A program made the position numbers and the translations under genes. A stretch of DNA of 64,000 nucleotides, from the NCBI GenBank assembly GCA_946406115.1, contig OX291550.1:23846722-23910721 (forward strand), in the 5' to 3' direction. Positions 1 through 14,107 of the stretch are shown piece by piece. Under the pieces are notes generated by a model. The model worked only from the letters and a program-made list of their open reading frames with translations. It was not told the origin of the DNA and searched no databases. The DNA comes from Apoda limacodes (Eukaryota > Arthropoda > Insecta > Lepidoptera > Limacodidae). The number at the start of each line of letters is the position of its first letter. Position 1 is the first letter of the stretch.

Positions 1-1606
1 AACACTTGTGCGAAGTTCAAATGGCTGATAGGCACAAAAAAATTTTTTTAATAACATTAATTGGTAGTGCTCATTCAGCGGTAAAAACTAAGGTCTAGTC
101 GATCGACTGACATGATGTGACTGTATTTATTTTATGTATATTTTAATAATCTATCAGAATAAATGCATTAAAATTACTTAGGCAGGGGACTAGGATACTA
201 CAGAAGCTAAAAACCAAAAAGATATTTTTTTGGCTGTTGTCCAATTTGACATCGATCTCGATTGAGTGACACGTTGCCATTATATATACGCAAAAGTTTA
301 TGGAGACTCTAAAAATAGATATTTTCCAGGTCTTGAGAAGAGGCGTATAGTACAAAAACTGAGAAAACACATAGGAACAAAATATCAAACAAGTTTTGTA
401 CCGCAATAGTTTGGCTGCTGGTAAAAAAGTAAAAGTTTTTGAACAACTGACATGTTCATCTATTTTTTTTTCATAGATCAATATACAATCAATCTATAAC
501 TATTGATTGGAGTTACTAATATTATGTAATATTAATTTGTGAGCATTTTTTCCTACAAGTAGGTAACAAAAGTCAACCCATTAAAGTTTATCGTTGAAAA
601 AAAAGTCCTAGACGATCGACTGACGTCATGTGATCACTTTTATTTTGTGTATTAGTTACAGACGTACTAAAAAAATACATTTAAATCACTTAGGCAGGTG
701 ACAACAGTATCAGGGACTGGGAAAAATGAAAACAGCAATTAATTTTGGCTGATATCGAATATTTTATTTTGTTTTAATATTTCACCCAATTATTCAAAGT
801 TTTCATCAAATAAATATTTATATGGTGAACCCTTACGTCACAAAAAAACACTTGTGCGAAGATCAAATGGCTGATAGGCACAAAAAAAATTTTTTAATAA
901 CATTAATTGGTAGTGCTTATTCAGCGATAAAAACTTAGGTCTAGTCGATCGACTGACGTGATGTGACTGTATTTATTTTATGTATATTTTTATAATCTAT
1001 CAGAATAAATGCATTAAAATGACTTAGGCAGGGGACTAGGATACTACAGAAGCTAAAAACCAAAAAGACATTTTTTGGCTGCTGTCCAATTTGGCATCAA
1101 TCTCGATTGACTGACACGTTGCCTTTATATTATTTAAATATGCAAAGTTTATTTATATTCCAAAAACTAATATTTTCTAGGCTTAAGAAGAGGCGCATAG
1201 TATAAAAAATTGGGGAAATACATAGGAAAAAAATATCAAAAAGTTTTGTGCCGCAACAAGTTGGCTGCTGGTAAGAAATTTAACGTTTTTGAACAACTGA
1301 CATGTTTATTTTCTGATATAAATAATAGATATATTTTCTTTATCATGATCAATATACAATCAATCTTAAACTATTGATTAAAGTTACCTTTCTATGTAAT
1401 ATTATTTTTTTGCCTACAAATCGGTAACAAAAATCAACCTATTAAAGTTTATCGTTGAAAAAAAAGTCCTAGACGATCGAGTGACGTCATATCATCGCTT
1501 TTATTTTGTGTGTTAGTTACAGAAGTAGCAAAAAAAATACATTTAAATCTCTGAGGCAGGGGACTACAGTATCAGGGACGTCAAAAACTGAAAACAGCAA
1601 TTAATT
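1..1606 (-). repeat. Satellite-like array, left arm (two units, minus orientation)
   Basis: Two tandem copies of a unit of about 850 bp run 1-847 and 848-1606. Both open with the same motif (aacacttgtgcgaag at 1 and at 848). The array probably continues beyond the window start. Inside each unit the motif cttaggcaggggac recurs about 512-531 bp and then about 332 bp apart (177, 689, 1021, 1552), so the unit is a dimer of a long and a short diverged half. Each half carries a GTCGATCGA or GACGATCGA core next to a TGACGT-like box. A reading frame of 112 codons (143-481, opened by TTG, not ATG) recurs in the right arm. I see no protein family in it. Confidence 0.85.
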
Positions 1607-1975
1607 TTGCACTGGGGACAACAGTATCACAGAAAACCAAAACTAAAATGAGATATAAAATTTTGTAGACCCTAGTTTTGACAATTTTTTTTTAATACGT
1701 GAGTAAGCTATTTGTCAGCATGGAAAATGATGATCAACTTTGTCTTAAAAGATATAAATACTTGTTTCAAGATAAAGACCACTATATCCAATTTAATAAA
1801 TTATTATAGCTTTACTATTATTTGAACACATTCAGTGGTCAAAATGAAGGTGTAGTCGATCGACTGACGTGATGTAGCTGTATTTGTTTTATATATACAT
1901 TTATATTATTTAAAAAAAATATCATTAAAATGACTTTCGCAGGGTACAAATATTACAGAATTAAAAAACCTATAA
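1607..1975 (-). repeat. Degenerate third satellite subunit
   Basis: This stretch starts with a second copy of the ggggacaacagtatcac boundary motif. It carries the core gtcgatcgactgacgtgatg near 1855 and a weakened version of the gcaggg boundary near 1935. The rest is diverged, as is usual for the edge of an array. Confidence 0.6.
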
Positions 1976-2340
1976 TCAATAATAATTTTGGTGGTAAGTA
2001 AATTTAGCATTATCCTCAACGTACAATCATGGTGCATTTAAATTTTTGCTACGTATTAAGTTTCAGACTCTCTAGAAACATTCGAAGATTACAATTTTTT
2101 AAAGTAAAAATATGTGTTAAACAGTAAATATTGACACAAAGTAAAAAAACCAAATTTAAACTTATCCGTTTTGGATTCTAGTGAAAATATCAATGTTATT
2201 ACAAATTGACACCTAGTAAATATTTTTTTATATTACCACACGAAAACTCAATCTGAAAATCTATCTATAATTTATATCTTATTTATATTTATATCTATAA
2301 ATCCCAGGTACTTTTATAGAGTACTAGCATCTGCCAGTGG
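1976..2340. other. AT-rich spacer, nothing recognised
   Basis: Very AT-rich with runs of A and T. I see no coding pattern, RNA gene or repeat shared with the rest of the window. Confidence 0.5.
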
Positions 2341-2912
2341 CTTCGCCCGCCCAAATTTCGTTGTCGGCGTAGGTTCTTACGACAACTCCTCAATTATAGA
2401 AAATAAAAACAAATAATCAAATCTTTCCTCTTTACTGGCATAATACATTCGTGTCTGTGAAACCATGGTGTGAACACTGTGAAATACACGTACAAAATTT
2501 CAACCCAATCGGTCAAGTCGTTTAATAGTTAACATACCAACAGCAGCGCCACCTACCGAGTCCAATTGTATTTTTAAATCATCCAGAAAACCATCGAAAT
2601 ACCCATATACAATTTCAACCCAATCGGTTCAACCGTTTAGAAGTTATGTGAAAAGGAAGTAATTACGTAATTTAGTAATTAGGAATGTACGGAAGGATAA
2701 TTCTTACTACTCTTTGTCCTTTTACCCGTTTTTCCGTAGAAATGAAGCATTTTCCCGCGGTAAAAAGTAGCCTATGTTCATCAGGGATAATGTTGGCTTC
2801 TCATGGTAAAAGAATTTTTCAAATCGGTCCAGTAGTTTCGGGGCCTATTCAATACAAAGAAACAAACAAACAAACAAACAATCAAATCTTTCCTCTTTAT
2901 AACATTAGTATA
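2341..2912 (+). repeat. Dispersed lepidopteran-type repeat with an AAAC microsatellite
   Basis: Phrases seen here (cttcgcccgcccaaatttcg, caacccaatcggt, aaaaagtagcctatgttcat) belong to a class of dispersed repeats that I know to be common in moth and butterfly genomes. The end motif aatcaaatctttcctcttta occurs twice, near 2413 and near 2881, so two copies or two ends are joined here. A short (AAAC)n run lies at about 2860-2880. The reading frame at 2685-3065 crosses from this repeat into the neighbouring retroelement fragment and is not a gene. Confidence 0.55.
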
Positions 2913-2920
2913 GAAAACAG

Positions 2921-3200
2921 AAAACCTTGGCAGGGAGGTAATTCCACAACCCAAGCGTTCGCGGTAGGAAGTTTCTCTGAAACAGCACTGTACGCGACAA
3001 TTTCGGTGTTAAAGTGTGAGAATGAATTCCCTGCCGATGGCGAGCGGTGCGATGGTAGAAAGTAGCCGTGGGCATCATTTATAACAATTCCTCAGAACAC
3101 ATCCCATTGTACAAGCGGTAGAACACACACAGGGAGGCAAAGTCTCTCCTCAGACTTAAGGGTTCGATACGGCAAGTGAGTTTGGGATCGTTGACAATTT
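2921..3200 (-). mobile_element. Non-LTR family B fragment, C-terminal ORF2 part
   Basis: It matches 13509-13790 and 59407-59680 nearly base for base (for example gccgatggcgagcggtgcga). On the minus strand it encodes part of the stretch after the reverse transcriptase, with FYHRTA and FQRNFLPR-like motifs. The copy lacks the poly(A) end and is broken on both sides. It sits between the two arms of the inverted satellite. Confidence 0.8.
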
Positions 3201-3514
3201 AGATTAGATGTAAGTGGACGTGTCGGTCAATTTTCCAAGTGTTTTAATGTAAAAACAACTGATATAGTGATTTTCTAAATGGGAAAAAACGACTTAATGT
3301 TTGTTAGTGGCAATGTTAACTAAAGTAATAAAAATGCGTAAAAAAATGAGTGTTAAAAAAGGAAAATTTCAAATATTAGTGCAAAAATTTTACGTTACTG
3401 TCAAAAGAAATTAAATGTATTAATTCGTGTTTGAACTTTGGACTCATTAGTAGCCGCCTTGCGAGACCTGTTACTAATTACCTCGTCCAAGTACTTTACT
3501 TTTTTCAAGAGTAT
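3201..3514. other. AT-rich spacer between satellite arms
   Basis: No coding pattern and no match to the other repeats here. Confidence 0.45.
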
Positions 3515-3517
3515 GAT

Positions 3518-3605
3518 TAAATGACCGAGTGGCTCAGTCGTGAGGATATGCGGAAGCTCGACCGCTGACTCCATAGTGCTGTGGGTTCAATGTTGGACTT
3601 AATAA
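3518..3605 (+). repeat. tRNA-like SINE head (degenerate)
   Basis: The stretch reads like a tRNA-derived promoter: a box-A-like tggctcagtcgtgagg is followed about 45 bases later by a box-B-like gggttcaatgt. Spacing fits a tRNA body, but box B departs from the GGTTCGANTCC consensus and no clean acceptor stem forms. A functional tRNA is unlikely. A SINE remnant is the better reading. It lies directly beside the start of the right satellite arm. Confidence 0.4.
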
Positions 3606-3633
3606 TTGACTTTTTTTTTATATAATTATTATT

Positions 3634-6060
3634 TTCCCCCTGCCTAAGTGATTTTAATGTATTTTTTTTAGTACGTCTGTAACTAACACACAAAATAAAA
3701 GTGATCACATGACGTCAGTCGATCGTCTAGGACTTTTTTTTCAACAATAAACTTTAATGGGTTGACTTTTGTTACCTACTTGTAGGAAAAAATGCTCACA
3801 AATTAATATTACATAATATTAGTAACTCCAATCAATAGTTATAGATTGATTGTATATTGATCTATGAAAAAAAAATAGATGAACATGTCAGTTGTTCAAA
3901 AACTTTTACTTTTTTACCAGCAGCCAAACTATTGCGGTACAAAACTTGTTTGATATTTTGTTCCTATGTGTTTTCTCAGTTTTTGTACTATACGCCTCTT
4001 CTCAAGACCTGAAAAATATCTATTTTTAGAGTCTCAATAAACTTTTGCGTATATATAATGGCAACGTGTCACTCAATCGAGATCGATGTCAAATTGGACA
4101 ACAGCCAAAAAAATATCTTTTTGGTTTTTAGCTTCTGTAGTATCCTAGTCCCCTGCCTTAGTAATTTTAATGCATTTATTCTGATAGATTATTAAAATAT
4201 ACATAAAATAAATACAGTCACATCACGTCAGTCGATCGACTAGACCTTAGTTTTTACCGCTGAATGAGCACTACCAATTAATGTTATTAAAAAATTATTT
4301 TTGTGCCTATCAGCCATTTGATCTTCGCACAAGTGTTTTTTTGTGACGTAAGGGTTCACCATATAAATATTTGTTTAATGAAAACTTTGAATAATTGGGT
4401 GAAATATTAAAACAAAATAAAATATTCGATATCAGCCAAAATTAATTGCTGTTAATTCAGTTTTGCAAAATTAATTCAGTTTTCCCAGTCCCTGATACTG
4501 TAGTCCCCTGCCTTAGTGATTTTAATGTATTTTTTTTTAGTACGTCTGTAACTAACACACAAAATAAAAGTGATCACATGACGTCAGTCGATCGTCTAGG
4601 ACTTTTTTTTCAACAATAAACTTTAATGGGTTGACTTTTGTTACCTACTTGTAGGAAAAAATGCTCACAAATTAATATTACATAATATTAGTAACTCCAA
4701 TCAATAGTTATAGATTGATTGTATATTGATCTATGAAAAAAAAATAGATGAACATGTCAGTTGTTCAAAAACTTTTACTTTTTTACCAGCAGCCAAACTA
4801 TTGCGGTACAAAACTTGTTTGATATTTTGTTCCTATGTGTTTTCTCAGTTTTTGTACTATACGCCTCTTCTCAAGACCTGGAAAATATCTATTTTTAGAG
4901 TCTCCATAAACTTTTGCGTATATATAATGGCAACGTGTCACTCAATCGAGATCGATGTCAAATTGGACAACAGCCAAAAAAATATCTTTTTGGTTCTTAG
5001 CTTCTGTAGTATCCTAGTCCCCTGCCTAAGTAATTTTAATGCATTTATTCTGATAGATTATTAAAATATACATAAAATAAATACAGTCACATCACGTCAG
5101 TCGATCGACTAGACCTTAGTTTTTACCGCTGAATGAGCACTACCAATTAATGTTATTAAAAAATTATTTTTGTGCCTATCAGCCATTTGATCTTCGCACA
5201 AGTGTTTTTTTGTGACGTAAGGGTTCACCATATAAATATTTATTTGATGAAAACTTAGAATAATTGGGTGAAATATTAAAACAAAATAAAATATTCGATA
5301 TCAGCCAAAATTAATTGCTGTTTTCAGTTTTCCCAGTCCCTGATACTGTAGTCCCCTGCCTAAGTGATTTTAATGTATTTTTTTTAGTACGTCTGTAACT
5401 AACACACAAAATAAATGTGTTCACATGACGTCAGTCGATCGTCTAGGACTTTTTTTCAACGATAAACTTTAATGGGTTGACTTTTGTTAACTACTTGTAG
5501 GAAAAAATGCTCACAAATGAATGTTACATTATATAAGTAACCCCAAACCATAAGTTTAGATTGATTGTATATTGATCTATGAAAAAAAAATTGATGAACA
5601 TGTCAGTTGTTCAAAAACTTTTACTTTTTTACCAGCAGCCAAACTATTGCGGTACAAAACTTGTTTGATATTTTGTTGCTATGTGTTTTCTCAGTTTTTG
5701 TACTATACGCCTCTTCTCAAGACCTGGAAAATATCTATTTTTGGAGTCTCAATAATCTTTTGCGTATATATAATGGCAACGTGTCAGTCAATCGAGATCG
5801 ATGTCAAATTGGACAACAGCCACAAAAATATCTTTTTGGTTTTTAGCTTCTGTAGTATCCTAGTCCCCTGCCTTAGTAATTTTAATGCATTTATTCTGAT
5901 AAATTATAAAAATATACATAAAACAAATACAGTCACATCACGTCAGTCGATCGACTGGACCTTAGTTTTTATCACTGAATAAGCACTACTAATTAATATT
6001 ATTAAAATTTGATTTTCGTGTCTATCAGCCATTTCGGCTGGGCACAAGTGTTTTTTTTTT
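3634..6060 (+). repeat. Satellite-like array, right arm (three units, plus orientation)
   Basis: Three units at about 3634-4503, 4504-5351 and 5352-6060, the last one truncated. They are the reverse complement of the left arm. The boundary motif cccctgcct(t/a)agt lies near 3635, 4149, 4504, 5018, 5352 and 5862, giving alternating steps of about 514 and 334-355 bp. The middle unit is nearly identical to the left unit at 1-847: the shared 112-codon frame (4726-5064 here) differs by one residue. The frame stays open in units 2 and 3 (the latter running to 5982), but it opens with TTG, has biased composition and matches no family I know, so I do not call it a gene. Confidence 0.85.
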
Positions 6061-7555
6061 TATTTTTTAAGCGAAATATACTATTTATTTCTTATAACTA
6101 TAAGTTGTTTTACCTGATTTTTATGTTGGTTTTTCAGACTCTTTAATTTGGTCGGATTATAATGGCTGCTAAATTTGGCTGCTAACTTCACACCGGTTTA
6201 AAAAAATACTTTTCACAAGTTACTACACTAATCTGCTTGCTATATTTCAGACACAAACTAAGTTTTCAAAATAATTATTCGGAAAACAAACAATAAATGT
6301 TTTTCTGTCTGTGTTGCCAAGTCTGCAGGTACGTTCATTTCCCATCCCAAGTTTAGAAGGCGAATACTGAAACGACAAAAATTTTTTTTATCTAACGTCA
6401 CTTACACACATTACACTATTTGAGGTTGATAAAGTATTTATGTATTGATGACCCCTGTAACACATTAAATAAAAAAACATAACAGTTAGATGTAAATATC
6501 AATAGAAAAGTAGTACTTATCATGTAATTCGTTACCGTGCGTATCTTAAAATATATAAATAATTTGAAAAATATCTTTACTTTACAACGAACTATGACGT
6601 TAACATTGAGCTTTGGACTCTTTATATAAAATTTCAACTTTAGTTACCTAATACTAGTCACTTTATTAGCAAGACGGTTTACGCACACGCGCAACTGGGT
6701 ATGTAAAATTATAGGGCGAGTGTAATTTTCATTGTTTGTGTAATATTATGAGACGTCAATCAGTAATATAAGTTATTTATTTACAATGATAGACTTATTA
6801 GGTCTTAGAAAAACAAATATAATGTACTTGTAATGATTTTTGTTTGATTTTCTTTTAGATAAATAATAAAATGTTATTACTTATTTTTTTTAATTTTATT
6901 GATTATTTTTTAAACAATATATTATATTTAATCTTTATATTTCCTATACAAATTGAGATTAAAATACTCTATAGTTTATTAATGAAATTCTTTGATTGTT
7001 TAAACCTTTAAAGAGCTCGAAGTAGGCAAAAGCCTGTAATTTTATCAGAATATGTGTTACATATGCGGGTTTCCTAACTAATAATAAAAATATAAAATCA
7101 AAAACTAAAAATTTTAAAGAGCTTTTTAGAATAGTCACCGTAGTACCGGTGGTATTTAAATAACACTGCAACATACAAAACTGACGAGTATAAGATTCAT
7201 ATTAAATGTATTGCGTATATAGCATTGTGATCAGATTCCTGCGGGCTGCTTTGACAATGCTGCGGAAAAGCAAAATCGCTTTCGCAAAAGAAATTTAGTC
7301 ATTCTAATATTCACGCATTGAATGAGCTCTATGCTCAATCGGTGATGCGATAGCTTTCTATGTTAAAAAAAAATCTTTTCAACAAAACACGGCTGTTGCC
7401 ACATGGCGGGGACATATGCGCGCACGAATCCATGGCGGAGAAGGACGGATATTTTAGAACTACAGTGTATAATAATTATATGGCCATGGTCAACAGGTTG
7501 CTACCTTCGTATCAAAGGCTTATGTTGTATCTCAAAATAATGTATCTCTAACAAA
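6061..7555. other. AT-rich non-coding stretch
   Basis: About 1.5 kb with only short frames (longest about 70 codons) of low-complexity composition. I recognise no element, RNA gene or exon here. Confidence 0.5.
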
Positions 7556-8525
7556 CCATGACTCTCTTATTTGCTGACGACACCTCTTTACTTTTTAAGG
7601 TTCAGAGACGACAAACATGATATGAGTTAAATAACGCCATTTCTAAGATTATAAATTGGTTCGACGCAAATAATTTGTTACTTAATGAGGAAACAAACCA
7701 AATGTGTCAAATTTACAATAGCGAATGTTAGTCAGATCTAGTCATGTATATTGATGGCGAGCAATCAGAACTTGTTGATTCAACCGTCTCTGCGTGATAA
7801 TATTAGTCTGCAAAATTAACATATTGTAAAAACAAAGTTTTTGCCTTTTTTGACTTAAAATTACCAATTTTTCTCAGAAAAATATTTTGATTTTATTTAT
7901 AAAGTTCGTGTCTATTTACTTATTGCGAAGAGCCTTGTGCCAGTTACATTCTACGAGAGGATCCCACGCCAAGAACATTAGGTTGTAATTTTCTATTTGT
8001 ATTACAATACTTGTTTTGGATCTTGTCCCTATCTTTATGATTACTCAGATTCATTAAATTTAGGTGTAGGGCTCCTTTAGGTCCCCTTAGAAGACATAGT
8101 CCAGACAGACATGCTCCATATAGACACAACAATAGTAGGTACAATTATTGAGATAAGAAAACTTGTTCCTTTAATTTAGGGTTTAGTTGAACCTGTCATC
8201 ATTGACAAAACACATATAGTATCGAATTGTAGAATAGCACTGCTGATGTAAATACAATATTTGTGTTACAAAACGTTGGTCCCGCTATTTACAAATAAGG
8301 ATTTAGGATCTCTCGGAAGGGATAGGTTAAGGGAAGTAAATATTTCAACTTTAGCGTCGCAGTGAATGAAAATCTTATATAAATTCATAAAAATATTAAT
8401 AGTATTAGCAAGAAAATTGATGATGATATATGTATGATGAAAAATAGTGTTTCATAACCTTTACGATTCAAAAGTGTTTGTGAAAACCTAATTTTAATAA
8501 AAAAAAAGACTTTGACTTTGACTGG
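7556..8525 (+). mobile_element. Non-LTR family A (jockey-type) fragment with TTTGAC tail
   Basis: At 7556-7795 the plus strand encodes the RT active-site region LLFADDTSLLFKV followed by ISKI-NWFDANN, with stop codons. This matches 39868-40020. From 8276 to 8525 it matches the C-terminal end and 3' UTR of the same family (compare 40215-40850 and 60142-60826) and ends in the family's (TTTGAC)n tail. Bases 7800-8270 match neither, so they are an insertion or replaced sequence. The copy is 5'-truncated and dead. Confidence 0.8.
7800..8270. other. Unclassified sequence interrupting the family A copy
   Basis: Sits between the RT part and the tail part of one family A element, where other copies have coding sequence. 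It has no terminal repeats that I can see and no coding pattern. Confidence 0.45.
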
Positions 8526-8829
8526 TGACCTGTTGAATACTATCTTTTGTTATTTCGCTACCGTTTATTATTATTATTATCATCGCCGCTGTTAAAAAAA
8601 CAATATATGTAAATTAATTAATTTACTATCAGTAAATATGCGAATTTAAACATACATTAAACAACATCATTGTATAATCACAAAATTATAAAATCTTTTT
8701 AGTAATACATTAAAAACTGTACATTTTCTGCTTTAAAAAAGTGAATAATATTTTTATTGGTTTTCTACTCTCCATGAATGAATATAGAATATATTGTTCA
8801 ACACAATCAGTTATTTTTATTGCTGTTAT

Positions 8830-8835
8830 TTTATT
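8830..8835 (-). other. Poly(A) signal of the GMC gene
   Basis: AATAAA on the minus strand, about 46 bases past the stop codon. A second candidate lies about 80 bases further on, near 8754. Confidence 0.5.
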
Positions 8836-8880
8836 GATAATGGCAACTGTCTTATAGACACCTTTTTTTAAATAATTACA

Positions 8881-12347
<3,467 letters not shown>

Positions 12348-12917
12348 CTGAAAAAATTGACCAAAGTTCTAAAATTTTTAATGTACAACAAATAAGTTTC
12401 GTTGAAAACGTGTTGGTTTTTAATCATTTTTAGGGATCTGTGCCTACGCTGTCTGTCTGTGTTTCTATCTGATCGTTTGAACCGTAATAGTAACAATGCC
12501 CGAAGGACAATGGCCACTCTCTATACATGATAGGACTAGGTTTATGTATTTCAGTAGTACATGTCGCAATTTGCCTTAAGAAATAAAACTAAACTAGCTT
12601 ATCATTACTTAAATAATAGTTGGTTAAAGTTTAGTTTACAGAGAATATAAGATTTAGAAATGTCATGTCTTTGTTAATGTACCTAAATATTTGGATACAT
12701 GTTCTAAGGATAACATGTACCTAATAAGTTCGAAAATCATCTTTGCTCATAAAATAATATGAAAGTACGAGAAGTAACGAAAAAAAACGGGTTGCACACC
12801 GGGAGTGCCGGCACAAGTGAAAACATACAACCTGGGTATAACATTTTAACAGTTGTAATCCGCATTTTTATCTTTTTATCAACCCAATTTCCTCTTACTT
12901 TTTATTCGTCCTATAGA
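12348..12917. other. Probable 5' intron or flank of the GMC gene
   Basis: Bases up to about 12435 still align with the duplicate (to about 28683) and then the match stops. I could not identify the missing first exon or a promoter. Confidence 0.4.
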
Positions 12918-13175
12918 GTTTGACATTTTTTACCCATCACAAAAAAAGTGCACAACGCCGCTAAAGAAGTTTACACTTCAAAATCAATCTTTTTATGTTG
13001 CCAATCATCCTATTATGGCGTGGCATTATGATTTCCGACTTGAGAATTTCTATAGCGTGGCATTATGGTTTCCGTCTTACGGATTTTCGATCAGCCTAAC
13101 GCGAGTTTATCATTTTTTACCCATCTTAAAAAAGTGCACAACCGCTAAAGAAGTTTTGACTTCAAAAATAGCAGG
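12918..13175 (+). repeat. Imperfect direct repeats
   Basis: About 65 bases at 12918-12985 recur at 13104-13170 (attttttacccatc, aagtgcacaac, cgctaaagaagttt). Between them a shorter repeat is doubled in tandem (gcgtggcattatg at about 13018 and 13056). Confidence 0.65.
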
Positions 13176-13328
13176 TAATTAAATATTAACTGGTACTTTT
13201 GTGTATTTTCAAAGTTGATCTTCTTATTGTAAAAATAATTTACTTAACGTTTTTAATAATTTACTTACATCTATCGTATATTATTATTATTTTATACTAT
13301 AGAAGAGCCGGCAAAAAACTTAATTATT

Positions 13329-14107
13329 AACTCTTTTTTTTTTTTTATACCACTAAGGTGGCAAACAAGCCTACGGTCCGCCTGATGGTAAGCGGTCACC
13401 GGAGCCTATGGACGCTTGCAACACCAAGGGCAACACTCGCGCGTTGCCGACCCTTCAGAAATCCAATAACTTCTTTCTTGTAGAACCCCATACTGTAGTC
13501 CTTAGAGAAAACCTTGGCAGGGAGCTCATTCCACAACCTAAACGTTCGCGGGAGGAAGTTTCTCTGAAAACGCACTGTACGCGACCATTTCGGTTCTAAA
13601 GTGTGAGAATGAATTCCCTGCCGATGGCAAGCGGTGCGATGGTAGAAAGTAGCCATGGGCATCGTTTCGAACAATTCCTCAAAACACAACCCATTGTACA
13701 AGCGGTAGAACACACACAGGGAGGCAAAGTCTCTCCTCAGACTTAGGGGCTCGATACCGCAAGTGAGTTTGGGATCGTCGACAATTCTCACAGCCCGTCG
13801 TTGAACCGAGTTAAAAGGGCCAAGCTGGTATCCGGGTGCACCCGCCCAGAGATGGCAGCAGTACTCCATATCGGGCTGGACTTGCAACTTGTAAAGCAGC
13901 AACCTTTGCCCCGACGTGAAGTACTGCTTCGCTCTGTTGAGTACACCAAGTTTTTTGGACGCCAGCTTTACCTTGTCTAGCAAGTGATCTCGGAACTGAA
14001 CATCGCTGGAGATGTGAACACCAAGGATCCCAATGCTCTTGGAGATGGAGAGGGGAGTGTTCTGGAATTGTGGGACTACAGTAAATGGGGTTAATGGGGA
14101 ATATCTT
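13329..14107 (-). mobile_element. Non-LTR family B, 3' part with poly(A) end
   Basis: On the minus strand a frame of about 240 codons (14133-13396) covers the end of the RT (ILGVHISSDVQFRDHL) and the C-terminal region (LNRAKQYF, YCCHLWAGAPGYQLG, RAVRIVDDP, FQRNFLPRTFRLWNELP). It is followed by the family 3' end ccaccttagtggtataaaaa and a run of A, seen here as T from 13329. The 5' break is near 14090. This is the longest open piece of the C-terminal region in the window. The motifs are those of the jockey/CR1-like elements common in Lepidoptera. No endonuclease is present, so it cannot move by itself. Confidence 0.88.

Noticed and set aside
2685..3065. 126-codon plus-strand frame
   Set aside because: It spans the border between a dispersed repeat and an antisense family B fragment.
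3518..3605. Functional tRNA gene
   Set aside because: Box B is off consensus and no seven-base acceptor stem can be formed. A SINE remnant is more likely.
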